Of a stretch of DNA of 5,842 nucleotides, positions 1 through 5,424 are shown piece by piece; within the stretch, counting starts at the first letter, position 1; every line of letters begins with the position of its first letter. The notes beneath the pieces are model-generated. The model saw only the letters and a list, made by a program, of their open reading frames with translations. It was not told where the DNA came from and searched no databases. This DNA comes from Chitinophagales bacterium (lineage in GTDB: Bacteria; Bacteroidota; Bacteroidia; Chitinophagales; UBA2359). The position numbers were made by a program, and so were the translations under genes. Location of the stretch: positions 1 through 5,842 of the forward strand of contig JAHDDN010000354.1 in NCBI GenBank assembly GCA_020629335.1, in the 5' to 3' direction.

Positions 1-14
1 TCACAGAAATCACG

Positions 15-680
15 ATGAATAAATTAGCTATATTTTTTATAAGTGCCTGTTTATTAGCCCTAACGGCCTTCACTCCGCATCCAGAAGCGGGCATTAAGAT
101 CGGTTTACTCAAATACAAAGGGGGCGGCGACTGGTACTCTAATCCCACTGCATTGCCGAATCTCATTAAGTTTGTCAACAAAGAGCTCAACATGAACATC
201 GCCAGTGAGCATGTAGAAGTAGAAGTCGGCAGCGCAGAATTATTCAATTTGCCCTTTGTCCACATGACAGGCCACGGTAATGTCGTTTTTTCAGACGATG
301 ATGCCGAAAACCTTCGTAATTACCTCATGGCAGGCGGATTTCTTCATATTGATGATAATTACGGTATGGATCGCTTCGTGCGTCCAGCCATGAAAAAAGT
401 TTTCCCAGAATTAGAGTTTGTAGAGCTCCCATTTTCACATCCCATTTACCACCAAGAATACGACTTTGAAAAAGGTCCACCAAAAATTCACGAACACGAT
501 CAAAAACCAGCCCAAGGCTTCGGCTTAATTTTCCAAGGTCGCTTAGTTTGCTACTATACCGTAGAGTCTGATATCGGAGATGGCTGGGAAGATCCCGCAG
601 TTCACAATGATCCACCCAACATTAGAGCCAAAGCCCTTAAAATGGGGGCTAACATTTTATCCTTCGTTTTTGAGCAATAA
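15..680 (+). CDS. Exported DUF4159 domain protein
   Basis: The 221-residue product begins with a probable signal peptide (hydrophobic residues 4-20, with likely cleavage near PEA at 23-25). The rest is one DUF4159 domain, the single-domain form common in Bacteroidota. Recognisable family blocks are KYKGGGDWYSNPTALPNL (33-50), HMTGHG (83-88), the strongly conserved GGFLHIDDNYG (107-117), HPIYH (142-146) and KIHEHD (157-162). The family resembles class I glutamine-amidotransferase-like folds and its biochemical role is not established, so I assign none. An exported or periplasmic location is inferred from the signal peptide. The ATG at 15 is the only start that leaves a complete signal peptide. 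Only 14 bases of upstream sequence are visible, so operon membership to the left cannot be judged. The gene is complete at its 3' end and is followed 20 bases later by structured repeat copy A, with no ordinary T-tailed terminator between. Confidence 0.9.
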   Translation: MNKLAIFFISACLLALTAFTPHPEAGIKIGLLKYKGGGDWYSNPTALPNLIKFVNKELNMNIASEHVEVEVGSAELFNLPFVHMTGHGNVVFSDDDAENLRNYLMAGGFLHIDDNYGMDRFVRPAMKKVFPELEFVELPFSHPIYHQEYDFEKGPPKIHEHDQKPAQGFGLIFQGRLVCYYTVESDIGDGWEDPAVHNDPPNIRAKALKMGANILSFVFEQ

Positions 681-700
681 ATTGATAATATAAATTATTA

Positions 701-918
701 GGGCGCGCCGGCTTATTTTTTGCCATCATTTGTAGGGGCGCTACCTATGTGTGCGCCCGATGATGGCAAAAAATAAGCCGTCGGGCTGTCCGTTCTTATG
801 TGGCTGTTCGGCAGCTACTACGCTAAGGTCTGCTTGTCTGCTAAAGCCAGCCTTCGCATACCTAAGCTTCGTAAGCTCCCTCTCGACGCCACATACCACT
901 CCCATCCCTCGCGCAAGT
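701..918 (+). repeat. Structured ~220-bp intergenic repeat, copy A
   Basis: This is the first of three related copies in the window. It opens with GGGCGCGCC, then a perfect 21-bp stem (709-729 with 760-780). The 30-nt apical part carries GTAGGGGCG and CTATGTGTGCGCCC and can form its own inner stem (736-741 with 753-758). Immediately after the stem come T and the conserved box CGGGCTGTCCG (782-792). A second stem pairs TATGTGGC (797-804) with GCCACATA (888-895), enclosing about 83 nt with weaker internal pairing (for example AGCTT/AAGCT around 865-877). The element ends with CCATCCCTCGCGCAAGT. There is no convincing ORF, no T-run after the stems, and no transposase nearby. It sits directly behind the DUF4159 gene. 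Function unknown; it could be a structured RNA or a non-autonomous mobile repeat. Confidence 0.85.
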
Positions 919-1030
919 GATTAGTGTATATTAGTCAATTAGTTTACGCTGCTCTTCAATGCTCTTTTCTCATTTCTGCTAGTGCAAATTTCTTATAGCG
1001 CAAGTGTTTTTCATTGGTGTCTGTTGAGTG
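919..1030. other. AT-rich spacer, no gene seen
   Basis: This short AT-rich spacer lies between structured repeat A and the first GC-rich hairpin. I see no coding potential or promoter that stands out. The only notable item is a second GCGCAAGTG (998-1006) repeating the 9-mer found at the end of repeat A (911-919). Confidence 0.5.
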
Positions 1031-1134
1031 TTGGTTTAATCCTCAAAAGTAGGGTTTATCCACCCCCGCCAGCGGGGGCAGTTATTATCCCCCGCTGGCG
1101 GGGGTGCCCGAAGGGCGGGGGTGGACAAACCCTA
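1031..1134 (+). repeat. GC-rich nested hairpin repeat, copy 1
   Basis: This very GC-rich palindromic repeat lies just downstream of the DUF559 gene. The outer stem pairs 1051-1070 with 1114-1133, with one mismatch (A1058 against C1126), so it runs from AGGGTTT through CCACCCCCGCC. Inside, 1063-1078 and 1089-1104 are exact reverse complements of each other, and each is also a near-palindrome of the form CCCCCGC-nn-GCGGGGG. A further small hairpin, GCCC-GAA-GGGC, occupies 1106-1116. The left flank (from about 1033) matches the left flank of copy 2 at 22 of 28 positions, so the two are true relatives in direct orientation and not merely similar in composition. Open frames crossing it give low-complexity Pro/Gly/Arg peptides and are not genes. 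Confidence 0.85.
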
Positions 1135-1172
1135 AACCCGATTATAGAACAAAACTATCTCATTTACCCAAA

Positions 1173-1580
1173 TCACCTTCTCCTTGATTTACGAGCCTCA
1201 CGAGGCCCACAATTAGCATTCTTCAGAATCCAATCTTCTATACTCATTTGCACCTTATTGATATGATCTAAAACATCCAAAGCATCATAACGTAGCGTAG
1301 TAAATCCAAGTGCTTTTAATGCTGCATCTCGTTCTTTATCTTTAATGATCGCCTCTTCATTATGATGGGTGATACCATCAACTTCAATCACTAATTTCAG
1401 TGGTAAGCATACAAAATCTGCAATATAATTAGCTATAGGTCTTTGCCTTCTAAACTGATAACCTAACATTTGGTTTTTACTCAAAACATACTTCCATAAA
1501 GAAGCTTCTGATTTTGTCATATTATGACGATTAGTATTGGCAAAGTTTTTTAGCTTTTTATTGTAGAAGTTGTTTTCCAT
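1173..1580 (-). CDS. DUF559 (Vsr-like) endonuclease-fold protein
   Basis: The 135-residue product matches the DUF559 / COG2852 family, small proteins with a very-short-patch-repair-like PD-(D/E)XK nuclease fold. The visible blocks are NMTKSEASLWKYV (20-32, with Glu25), YQFRRQRPIANYIADFVC (41-58, with the probable metal-binding Asp55), LVIEVDGITHH (63-73, with the Glu66-x-Asp68 pair), a basic/acidic DKERD (81-85), and ALGFTTLRYDALDVL (90-104). All the usual active-site positions seem intact, and length is normal for the family. DNA cleavage is inferred from the fold; target and role are unknown. The last 13 residues (NCGPREARKSRRR) look unlike the domain and may be read-through of adjacent repeat-like sequence (GCCTC/GAGGC palindrome at 1194-1205). 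ATG at 1580 is chosen because it leaves the domain intact; no Shine-Dalgarno site is seen. The gene is bracketed by GC-rich hairpin repeats on both sides, which suggests it belongs to a repeat-associated island. Confidence 0.85.
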   Translation of the reverse strand: MENNFYNKKLKNFANTNRHNMTKSEASLWKYVLSKNQMLGYQFRRQRPIANYIADFVCLPLKLVIEVDGITHHNEEAIIKDKERDAALKALGFTTLRYDALDVLDHINKVQMSIEDWILKNANCGPREARKSRRR

Positions 1581-1615
1581 GATTGTCTATTTTTGCTTAA
1601 TCATTTGAGTGGTGG

Positions 1616-1623
1616 CAAATTTA
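1616..1623 (-). promoter_or_regulatory. Possible -7 promoter element for DUF559 gene
   Basis: On the minus strand this reads TAAATTTG, an exact fit to the Bacteroidota -7 consensus TAnnTTTG, and it lies 35 bases before the ATG at 1580. No matching -33 TTTG or TTG is visible about 20 bases further upstream, so this may be chance in AT-rich DNA. Confidence 0.35.
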
Positions 1624-1660
1624 GGGAAGTAAATATAATTAATTATTATTTCATACTGTT

Positions 1661-1812
1661 GTTTTTAATCTTCAAGAGTTGGGTATTTCCACCCCCGCCC
1701 TTCGGGCATCCCCGCCAGCGGGGGACAATTATTCCTCCTTGGCAAAGATGCCCGAAGGCGGGAGAGAATATATCCCCCGCTGGCGGGGGTGCCGAAGGCG
1801 GGGGTGGAAAAA
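1661..1812 (+). repeat. GC-rich nested hairpin repeat, copy 2 (expanded)
   Basis: This is the longer relative of the repeat at 1031-1134, lying just upstream of the DUF559 gene in the same orientation. The outermost stem pairs 1686-1699 with 1797-1810 exactly (TTTCCACCCCCGCC). The whole left arm (1689-1724) is a near-perfect reverse complement of the right arm (1774-1807), differing by two single-base indels and one substitution. The left arm contains GCCC-TTC-GGGC (1697-1707). The central 49 nt (1725-1773) hold another imperfect hairpin (TTCCTCC against GGGAGAGAA, around GGC/GCC). Compared with copy 1, the left arm has an extra CCCCCGCC-like unit, as expected of a repeat that grows by adding modules. 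Apparent open frames on both strands here are Pro/Gly-rich shadows. Confidence 0.85.
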
Positions 1813-1860
1813 AAACGCCCTTCATAAAATCGATAAACCAACAGACTAAGCGACCAAACC

Positions 1861-2076
1861 CGCGTGAGGGATGGTAGCGGTACTCAGCGTGATGAAGCAG
1901 CTTATGGCGCTTAGTGATGCGCAGGCTCCAATAAGAGACAAGCAGCACTTAGCAGAATAGCTGCTGAATAGCGGAGTGAGAGCGGACAGCCCGACCCTTC
2001 TTAATTTTTTCATGCGAGGGCGCACACATAGATGCGCCCCTACTGGCGCATGAAAAAATTAAGAAGGGGCACGCCC
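1861..2076 (-). repeat. Structured ~220-bp intergenic repeat, copy B (inverted)
   Basis: Read on the minus strand this has the same order of parts as copies A and C. It opens with GGGCGTGCC (2076-2068), then a perfect 22-bp stem (arms 2047-2068 and 1995-2016). Its 30-nt apex again carries GTAGGGGCG and CTATGTGTGCGCCC. Next come the box CGGGCTGTCCG (1993-1983), a second stem (1971-1977 with 1882-1888, one mismatch), and the terminal CCATCCCTCACGCG. The stem arms differ in sequence from those of A and C, yet remain self-complementary. It is the most diverged of the three in the second stem (ACTCCGC/GCTGAGT). It is inverted relative to A and C, and its outer end lies only 16 bases from the -33 element of the next gene's promoter. 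Confidence 0.85.
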
Positions 2077-2092
2077 AAATCATACTCTTAGT

Positions 2093-2124
2093 TTTGTATA
2101 TCGTGTTAAAATGGGATATATTTG
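2093..2124 (+). promoter_or_regulatory. Bacteroidota-type promoter for the propeller protein
   Basis: TTTG at 2093-2096 is followed, after 20 bases, by TATATTTG at 2117-2124. This matches the Bacteroidota primary sigma pattern (-33 TTTG, -7 TAnnTTTG, spacing about 19-21). It predicts a transcript start near 2130 and a leader of roughly 70 nt before the ATG at 2204. The start itself is preceded by an A-rich stretch (AACCAAA) and no Shine-Dalgarno site, which is normal for the phylum. Confidence 0.65.
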
Positions 2125-2203
2125 TTATGAAATCAGCAGCTATTTGTCCCCATCATGCATGGCTGTAATGATATTTTATAATCCTATCTAATTTTTAACC
2201 AAA

Positions 2204-4378
2204 ATGAAAAATTTACTTTTACTCTTAACGGTCATTTTTTTGACCCAATTTGCCTATGCGCAAGAATCTCCTTACCCTTGTTTTGATATGTTGCCAAGAG
2301 CTAATGAAACGGCGGACATGGTACAAGAAGGCGATACTATATGGACGGTGGTAGATAATGGATTGGCTTTAATTAATCGATTTGATAATTCTGTCATTGA
2401 TATTATAACGCCTGAAAATTCTCCTTTACCTAATTATGATGTGACCACTTTAGCCATAGATCAAGATGGCTATAAATGGATTGGTTATGCTGGTGGATAT
2501 GATGTTAATTCGAGTGGACTGGCGAAGTTTAAAGGAGATGAATGGATATTCTATGATTTAGAGGACTCTCCAATAGTCAATGTCGGAACAAGCCCTTCCA
2601 GTAAAAGAGTCTACCATCTTTTTATCGATCAAGATAATGTGGCTTGGATGGCTGCTTCAGGTCCAGGCTTATTCAAATTTGATGGCGAAACTTGGACTCA
2701 TTATACTACTGCTAATTCAGCATTAGAATCGGATGCGATTAATGTGATCAGACAAGATTATGAGGGCAATATGTGGATCGGTCAAGGGGCATTGTATGGA
2801 ACGGGGGCTTACTTAGTGAAGATTGATACAGATGGAAATTGGACGGTTTATGATAGTACTTTACTAGCAGAAATGCCACAGAAAGGTATCACTGATATTG
2901 CTATCAGAACGAATAATGAAATTTGGATGACTACGAATGCAGGTGTTGGAAAGTTGGATGGAGGAAATTGGACAGTATATACTGATTTGCCTACGACTTA
3001 TTCTTTTGATATTGATGTGGATGCGGAAGACAATATTTATATTGGTCATGCACAAGGCTATTTGAGTAAAGTGATTGGCGAAACTTGGGAAACTTATGAA
3101 TCCCCTTCCATTACAACACCTAATGCTCGTACTTTAGATATATTAGCAGATAGTGAAGGAAAAGTTTGGTATTCTGCTTGGGCAGAAAGTGGTTTATATA
3201 CTTTTGATACAAATAATCAATGGGCAGAAGTAACGCCTCTTCAATCAGGTTTAGAGTCTACTAATTTTTTTTCTATGTATCATCATAATGGCGTTTATTG
3301 GTTTGGTAGCTTTTATAATACTTTAGCCTCCTGGGATGGTACTAATTGGAAATATTATGATCAAAATTTTAGCAGTTTAGGAAAATCTATAGAAGCGATT
3401 GGAGCATTAAATGGCAATTTGATTTTCGTAGGAGAATATAATTCTTCGGGGGCTCTTTTTTCAGTAAATGAAAATACAGGGGAATTAACGGAATTGTTTG
3501 TCTTCCAAAGTTTAGGTTGGGATTATGATGTACCCGAATTAATAAGTATTAACGAAATGATTGTTCATGAAAATACTGCTTGGGTGGCTTCTAATGGTGG
3601 GCTGATTCGATATGATGGCGAAGGTACTGTTTATGCAACAGAAACCCTTCCTTCTTTCTATGTGAATGATGTAGATGTAGACGAAAATGGGGTGATTTGG
3701 GCAGCGACCAATGAAGGTATTGGCAAATATGATGGAACTGATTGGGTGATAGAAGATACGACTAATTCTAACCTTCCTAATAATAACATCAAAGAATTAG
3801 AGATCGTAGATGGAGCAAAGTGGATAGTAACAGGCGGTGATAACAAACTCTATAAATTAGTGGAGGATGAATGGGTGCAAGTAGCTTATGATTTTGAAGA
3901 AAATACTATACTCGATTTTGAAGCATGGAGTGAAAATGAAGTTTGGATTAGTTACTATCATGGTGTTGCCTTTTTGAAAAATGAGGTGTGGGAAGAATTT
4001 CCATATTCAAGCTTTAGAAATTTCTATGCAGATCATGAAAACGAAAAAATGTGGCTGCTTTATAGAGCGCCTTTCTCATATGATTATTCTGATGCTTGTG
4101 TGGCGGTAGATTCCTCTACCAATGTCACTTTCGTCAAGCCAAACTTAAAGCCAAGTATTTATCCGAATCCGACGGAAGGATCGCTTAATATTCAGCTTCC
4201 TATTGCTGAAAGGGGAGAAGTCTTTATTTATGATCTTTTCGGTCGCTTGATCATTAGAGAAAACATTCAAGGAACTCAAACTATAAATGTCACTTCTTTA
4301 AAAACAGGCAGCTATATTTGTGAAATCAAAATGGCTGATGGTCAACTTTACACGGATAAGTTAGTGATTGGTTTTTAA
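2204..4378 (+). CDS. Exported beta-propeller protein with T9SS type A sorting domain
   Basis: The 724-residue product has a clear signal peptide (residues 1-19, cleavage after AYA), a long repeat region (about 40-640), and a C-terminal T9SS type A sorting domain (about 652-724). The sorting domain starts with the hallmark YPNPTEGSLNI (653-663), continues with VFIYDLFGRLI (673-683), and ends in DKLVIGF. The repeat region is built of two-component-regulator-propeller-like blades: a W-I/A-G/A-x turn, then GL-x-K-F-DG-x-W-x-x-Y. I count about 10-11, with W/Y turns near 114, 164, 213, 256, 295, 340, 382, 514, 557 and 596. That is enough for one large or two smaller propellers. There is no kinase, membrane or other enzymatic domain. 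By T9SS rules it is exported to the cell surface or medium; a binding or scaffold role is inferred. It is flanked by structured repeats B and C and appears monocistronic. Confidence 0.9.
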   Translation: MKNLLLLLTVIFLTQFAYAQESPYPCFDMLPRANETADMVQEGDTIWTVVDNGLALINRFDNSVIDIITPENSPLPNYDVTTLAIDQDGYKWIGYAGGYDVNSSGLAKFKGDEWIFYDLEDSPIVNVGTSPSSKRVYHLFIDQDNVAWMAASGPGLFKFDGETWTHYTTANSALESDAINVIRQDYEGNMWIGQGALYGTGAYLVKIDTDGNWTVYDSTLLAEMPQKGITDIAIRTNNEIWMTTNAGVGKLDGGNWTVYTDLPTTYSFDIDVDAEDNIYIGHAQGYLSKVIGETWETYESPSITTPNARTLDILADSEGKVWYSAWAESGLYTFDTNNQWAEVTPLQSGLESTNFFSMYHHNGVYWFGSFYNTLASWDGTNWKYYDQNFSSLGKSIEAIGALNGNLIFVGEYNSSGALFSVNENTGELTELFVFQSLGWDYDVPELISINEMIVHENTAWVASNGGLIRYDGEGTVYATETLPSFYVNDVDVDENGVIWAATNEGIGKYDGTDWVIEDTTNSNLPNNNIKELEIVDGAKWIVTGGDNKLYKLVEDEWVQVAYDFEENTILDFEAWSENEVWISYYHGVAFLKNEVWEEFPYSSFRNFYADHENEKMWLLYRAPFSYDYSDACVAVDSSTNVTFVKPNLKPSIYPNPTEGSLNIQLPIAERGEVFIYDLFGRLIIRENIQGTQTINVTSLKTGSYICEIKMADGQLYTDKLVIGF

Positions 4379-4399
4379 GCAAAATTAAAATGTTTTTTT

Positions 4400-4430
4400 A
4401 GGGCCGGAATCTTTGGTTGCGGCTTTTTTT
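4400..4430 (+). terminator. Probable intrinsic terminator after propeller gene
   Basis: AGGGCCG (4400-4406) pairs with CGGCTTT (4420-4426) as a 7-bp stem including two G-T wobbles, with a 13-nt loop. The T-run at 4424-4430 overlaps the stem's descending arm. It begins 22 bases after the stop codon and ends just before structured repeat C. Confidence 0.6.
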
Positions 4431-4441
4431 ATTAATTTTTA

Positions 4442-4665
4442 GGGCGCATCCCTTTCTTATTTTTTCATCGGACAGTAGGGGCGTACCTATGTGTGCGCCC
4501 TCCGATGAAAAAATAAGAAAGGGTCGGGCTGTCCGTTCTTATGTAGCTATGCTGCTCCTATTTCGCTAAGGCATACTTGTCTGCCTTTCAGGCCAGCCTA
4601 CGTCTGCCTAAGCTCCATAAGTCGCATCATGTACGCTACATACCACTACCATCCCTCGCGCAAGT
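4442..4665 (+). repeat. Structured ~220-bp intergenic repeat, copy C
   Basis: Same orientation and order of parts as copy A. It opens with GGGCGCATCC, then a perfect 23-bp stem (4450-4472 with 4501-4523). The 28-nt apex carries GTAGGGGCG and CTATGTGTGCGCCC. Next are T plus CGGGCTGTCCG (4525-4535), and a second stem TATGTAGC (4540-4547) with GCTACATA (4635-4642). It ends CCATCCCTCGCGCAAGT. Relative to copy A the second stem has a G-C to A-T change made on both sides. The downstream 100 bases, up to the next ATG, hold AT-rich sequence that shares ATTAGTTTA with the region after copy A, and no convincing promoter. Confidence 0.85.
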
Positions 4666-4767
4666 AATTTCTTTCTTAACATTTCTTAGCGATTAGTTTA
4701 GCAACGCTTTTTATTTATTCGCCGTATTATAGTTGATTTATTTAACCCGTATTAAAATTGAAAAAAA

Positions 4768-5376
4768 ATGAAGAAAGTAATTTTATTAATGCTTCTAATC
4801 GCATCCGTTTGTCAACTCCAAGCCCAAGAAACCAACATTAAAAAAAGAAGTTGGGTGATAGGAGGAAGCGCTTCTTTTCATACTAAAGGATTATTTGAAA
4901 ATCCGACTAATGGTTATATGCGAAGTATTGTTAACTTTAATCCTTATGTTGGAAAAGAACTGAACGAACACTGGATGATAGGAGCTGATTTTTTATTTGC
5001 CAATAGCCTACAAATAAGAGATAATAGCCAAAGTATAGATAGTCAATCAAGTAGGCATTTAGGGGGAGGCATATTTGCTCGATATACGGTTAATCCTTCT
5101 AATAAATTGAATTTATTTGTCCAACCTTATGCTAATTATACCAATCGAACTCAAACTAGTAATAATGCGAACTCTTCCATACCAATCAATATTTTTGAAA
5201 CAGGTGTGAAACTAGGTCTCTTATATAATATCAATGAGCGATTTAGGCTCAAAATGGATATTGGAGGGACTCATTTTCGCCGTGTCAGCCCAACTAATTC
5301 AATATCTTATGTCAATGAAATTAATACCAATTTAGGTTTGTCAAATATCGGTTTTGGAATAGAAGTGAAATTCTGA
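4768..5376 (+). CDS. Small outer-membrane beta-barrel-like protein
   Basis: The 202-residue product starts with a typical signal peptide (MKKVILLMLLIASVCQLQAQ, cleaved near residue 20). The mature part is made of alternating amphipathic strands rich in aromatic and polar residues, such as WVIGGSASFHTKG (29-41), HWMIGADFLFANSL, RHLGGGIFARYTV, LNLFVQPYANYTNRT, FETGVKLGLLYNI and FRLKMDIGG. It ends in NIGFGIEVKF, with the terminal Phe seen in many outer-membrane barrels. Length and pattern fit a porin-like small barrel of about 8-10 strands, common in Bacteroidota. No ligand can be predicted. The ATG follows an A-rich run (GAAAAAAA). It is separated from the preceding gene by a terminator and repeat C, so it is probably transcribed on its own. 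It is convergent with the following gene. Confidence 0.75.
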   Translation: MKKVILLMLLIASVCQLQAQETNIKKRSWVIGGSASFHTKGLFENPTNGYMRSIVNFNPYVGKELNEHWMIGADFLFANSLQIRDNSQSIDSQSSRHLGGGIFARYTVNPSNKLNLFVQPYANYTNRTQTSNNANSSIPINIFETGVKLGLLYNINERFRLKMDIGGTHFRRVSPTNSISYVNEINTNLGLSNIGFGIEVKF

Positions 5377-5385
5377 TATGTCTTT

Positions 5386-5424
5386 TTATTGGTCGTAGTC
5401 TCTAATCTACGACCAATAATATTT
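5386..5424 (+). terminator. Hairpin terminator between convergent genes
   Basis: A perfect 13-bp stem (5386-5398 with 5407-5419, core ATTGGTCGTAG) encloses an 8-nt loop. It begins 9 bases after the stop at 5376 and ends 4 bases before the convergent gene's stop codon at 5424. The following TATTTT is only a weak T-tract on the plus strand, and there is no T-run on the minus strand, so termination is better supported for the plus-strand gene. It may serve both. Confidence 0.7.

Noticed and set aside
325..615. Minus-strand open frame inside the DUF4159 gene
   Set aside because: The plus-strand frame has full family conservation across this stretch; the antisense frame has no recognisable features. 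The minus-strand frames inside the propeller gene (2864-3055, 3658-3846) are rejected for the same reason.
709..780. Long stem of the structured repeat as an ordinary intrinsic terminator
   Set aside because: No T-run follows the stem on either strand in any copy, the apex is conserved, and the element continues with further conserved boxes for about 140 bases. Copy C also comes after a separate terminator.
701..918. Integron attC site or IS200/IS605-type end
   Set aside because: Structure conserved over sequence recalls attC, but the R-box GTTRRRY/RYYYAAC core pair, gene cassettes and an integrase are absent. No TnpA, TnpB or IscB gene is in the window.
1031..1812. CRISPR array
   Set aside because: The GC-rich repeats are irregularly spaced nested palindromes, with no uniform repeat-spacer pattern and no cas genes.
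1593..1948. Open frames on both strands rich in Pro, Gly and Arg across the second GC-rich hairpin (also 982-1266 across the first)
   Set aside because: They translate palindromic repeat DNA, have low-complexity composition with no domain, and overlap each other on opposite strands. They are shadows of the repeats.
4725..4760. Promoter for the outer-membrane barrel gene (TATAGTTG at 4728-4735)
   Set aside because: It has one mismatch to the -7 consensus and no TTTG or TTG at the right distance upstream; too weak to list.
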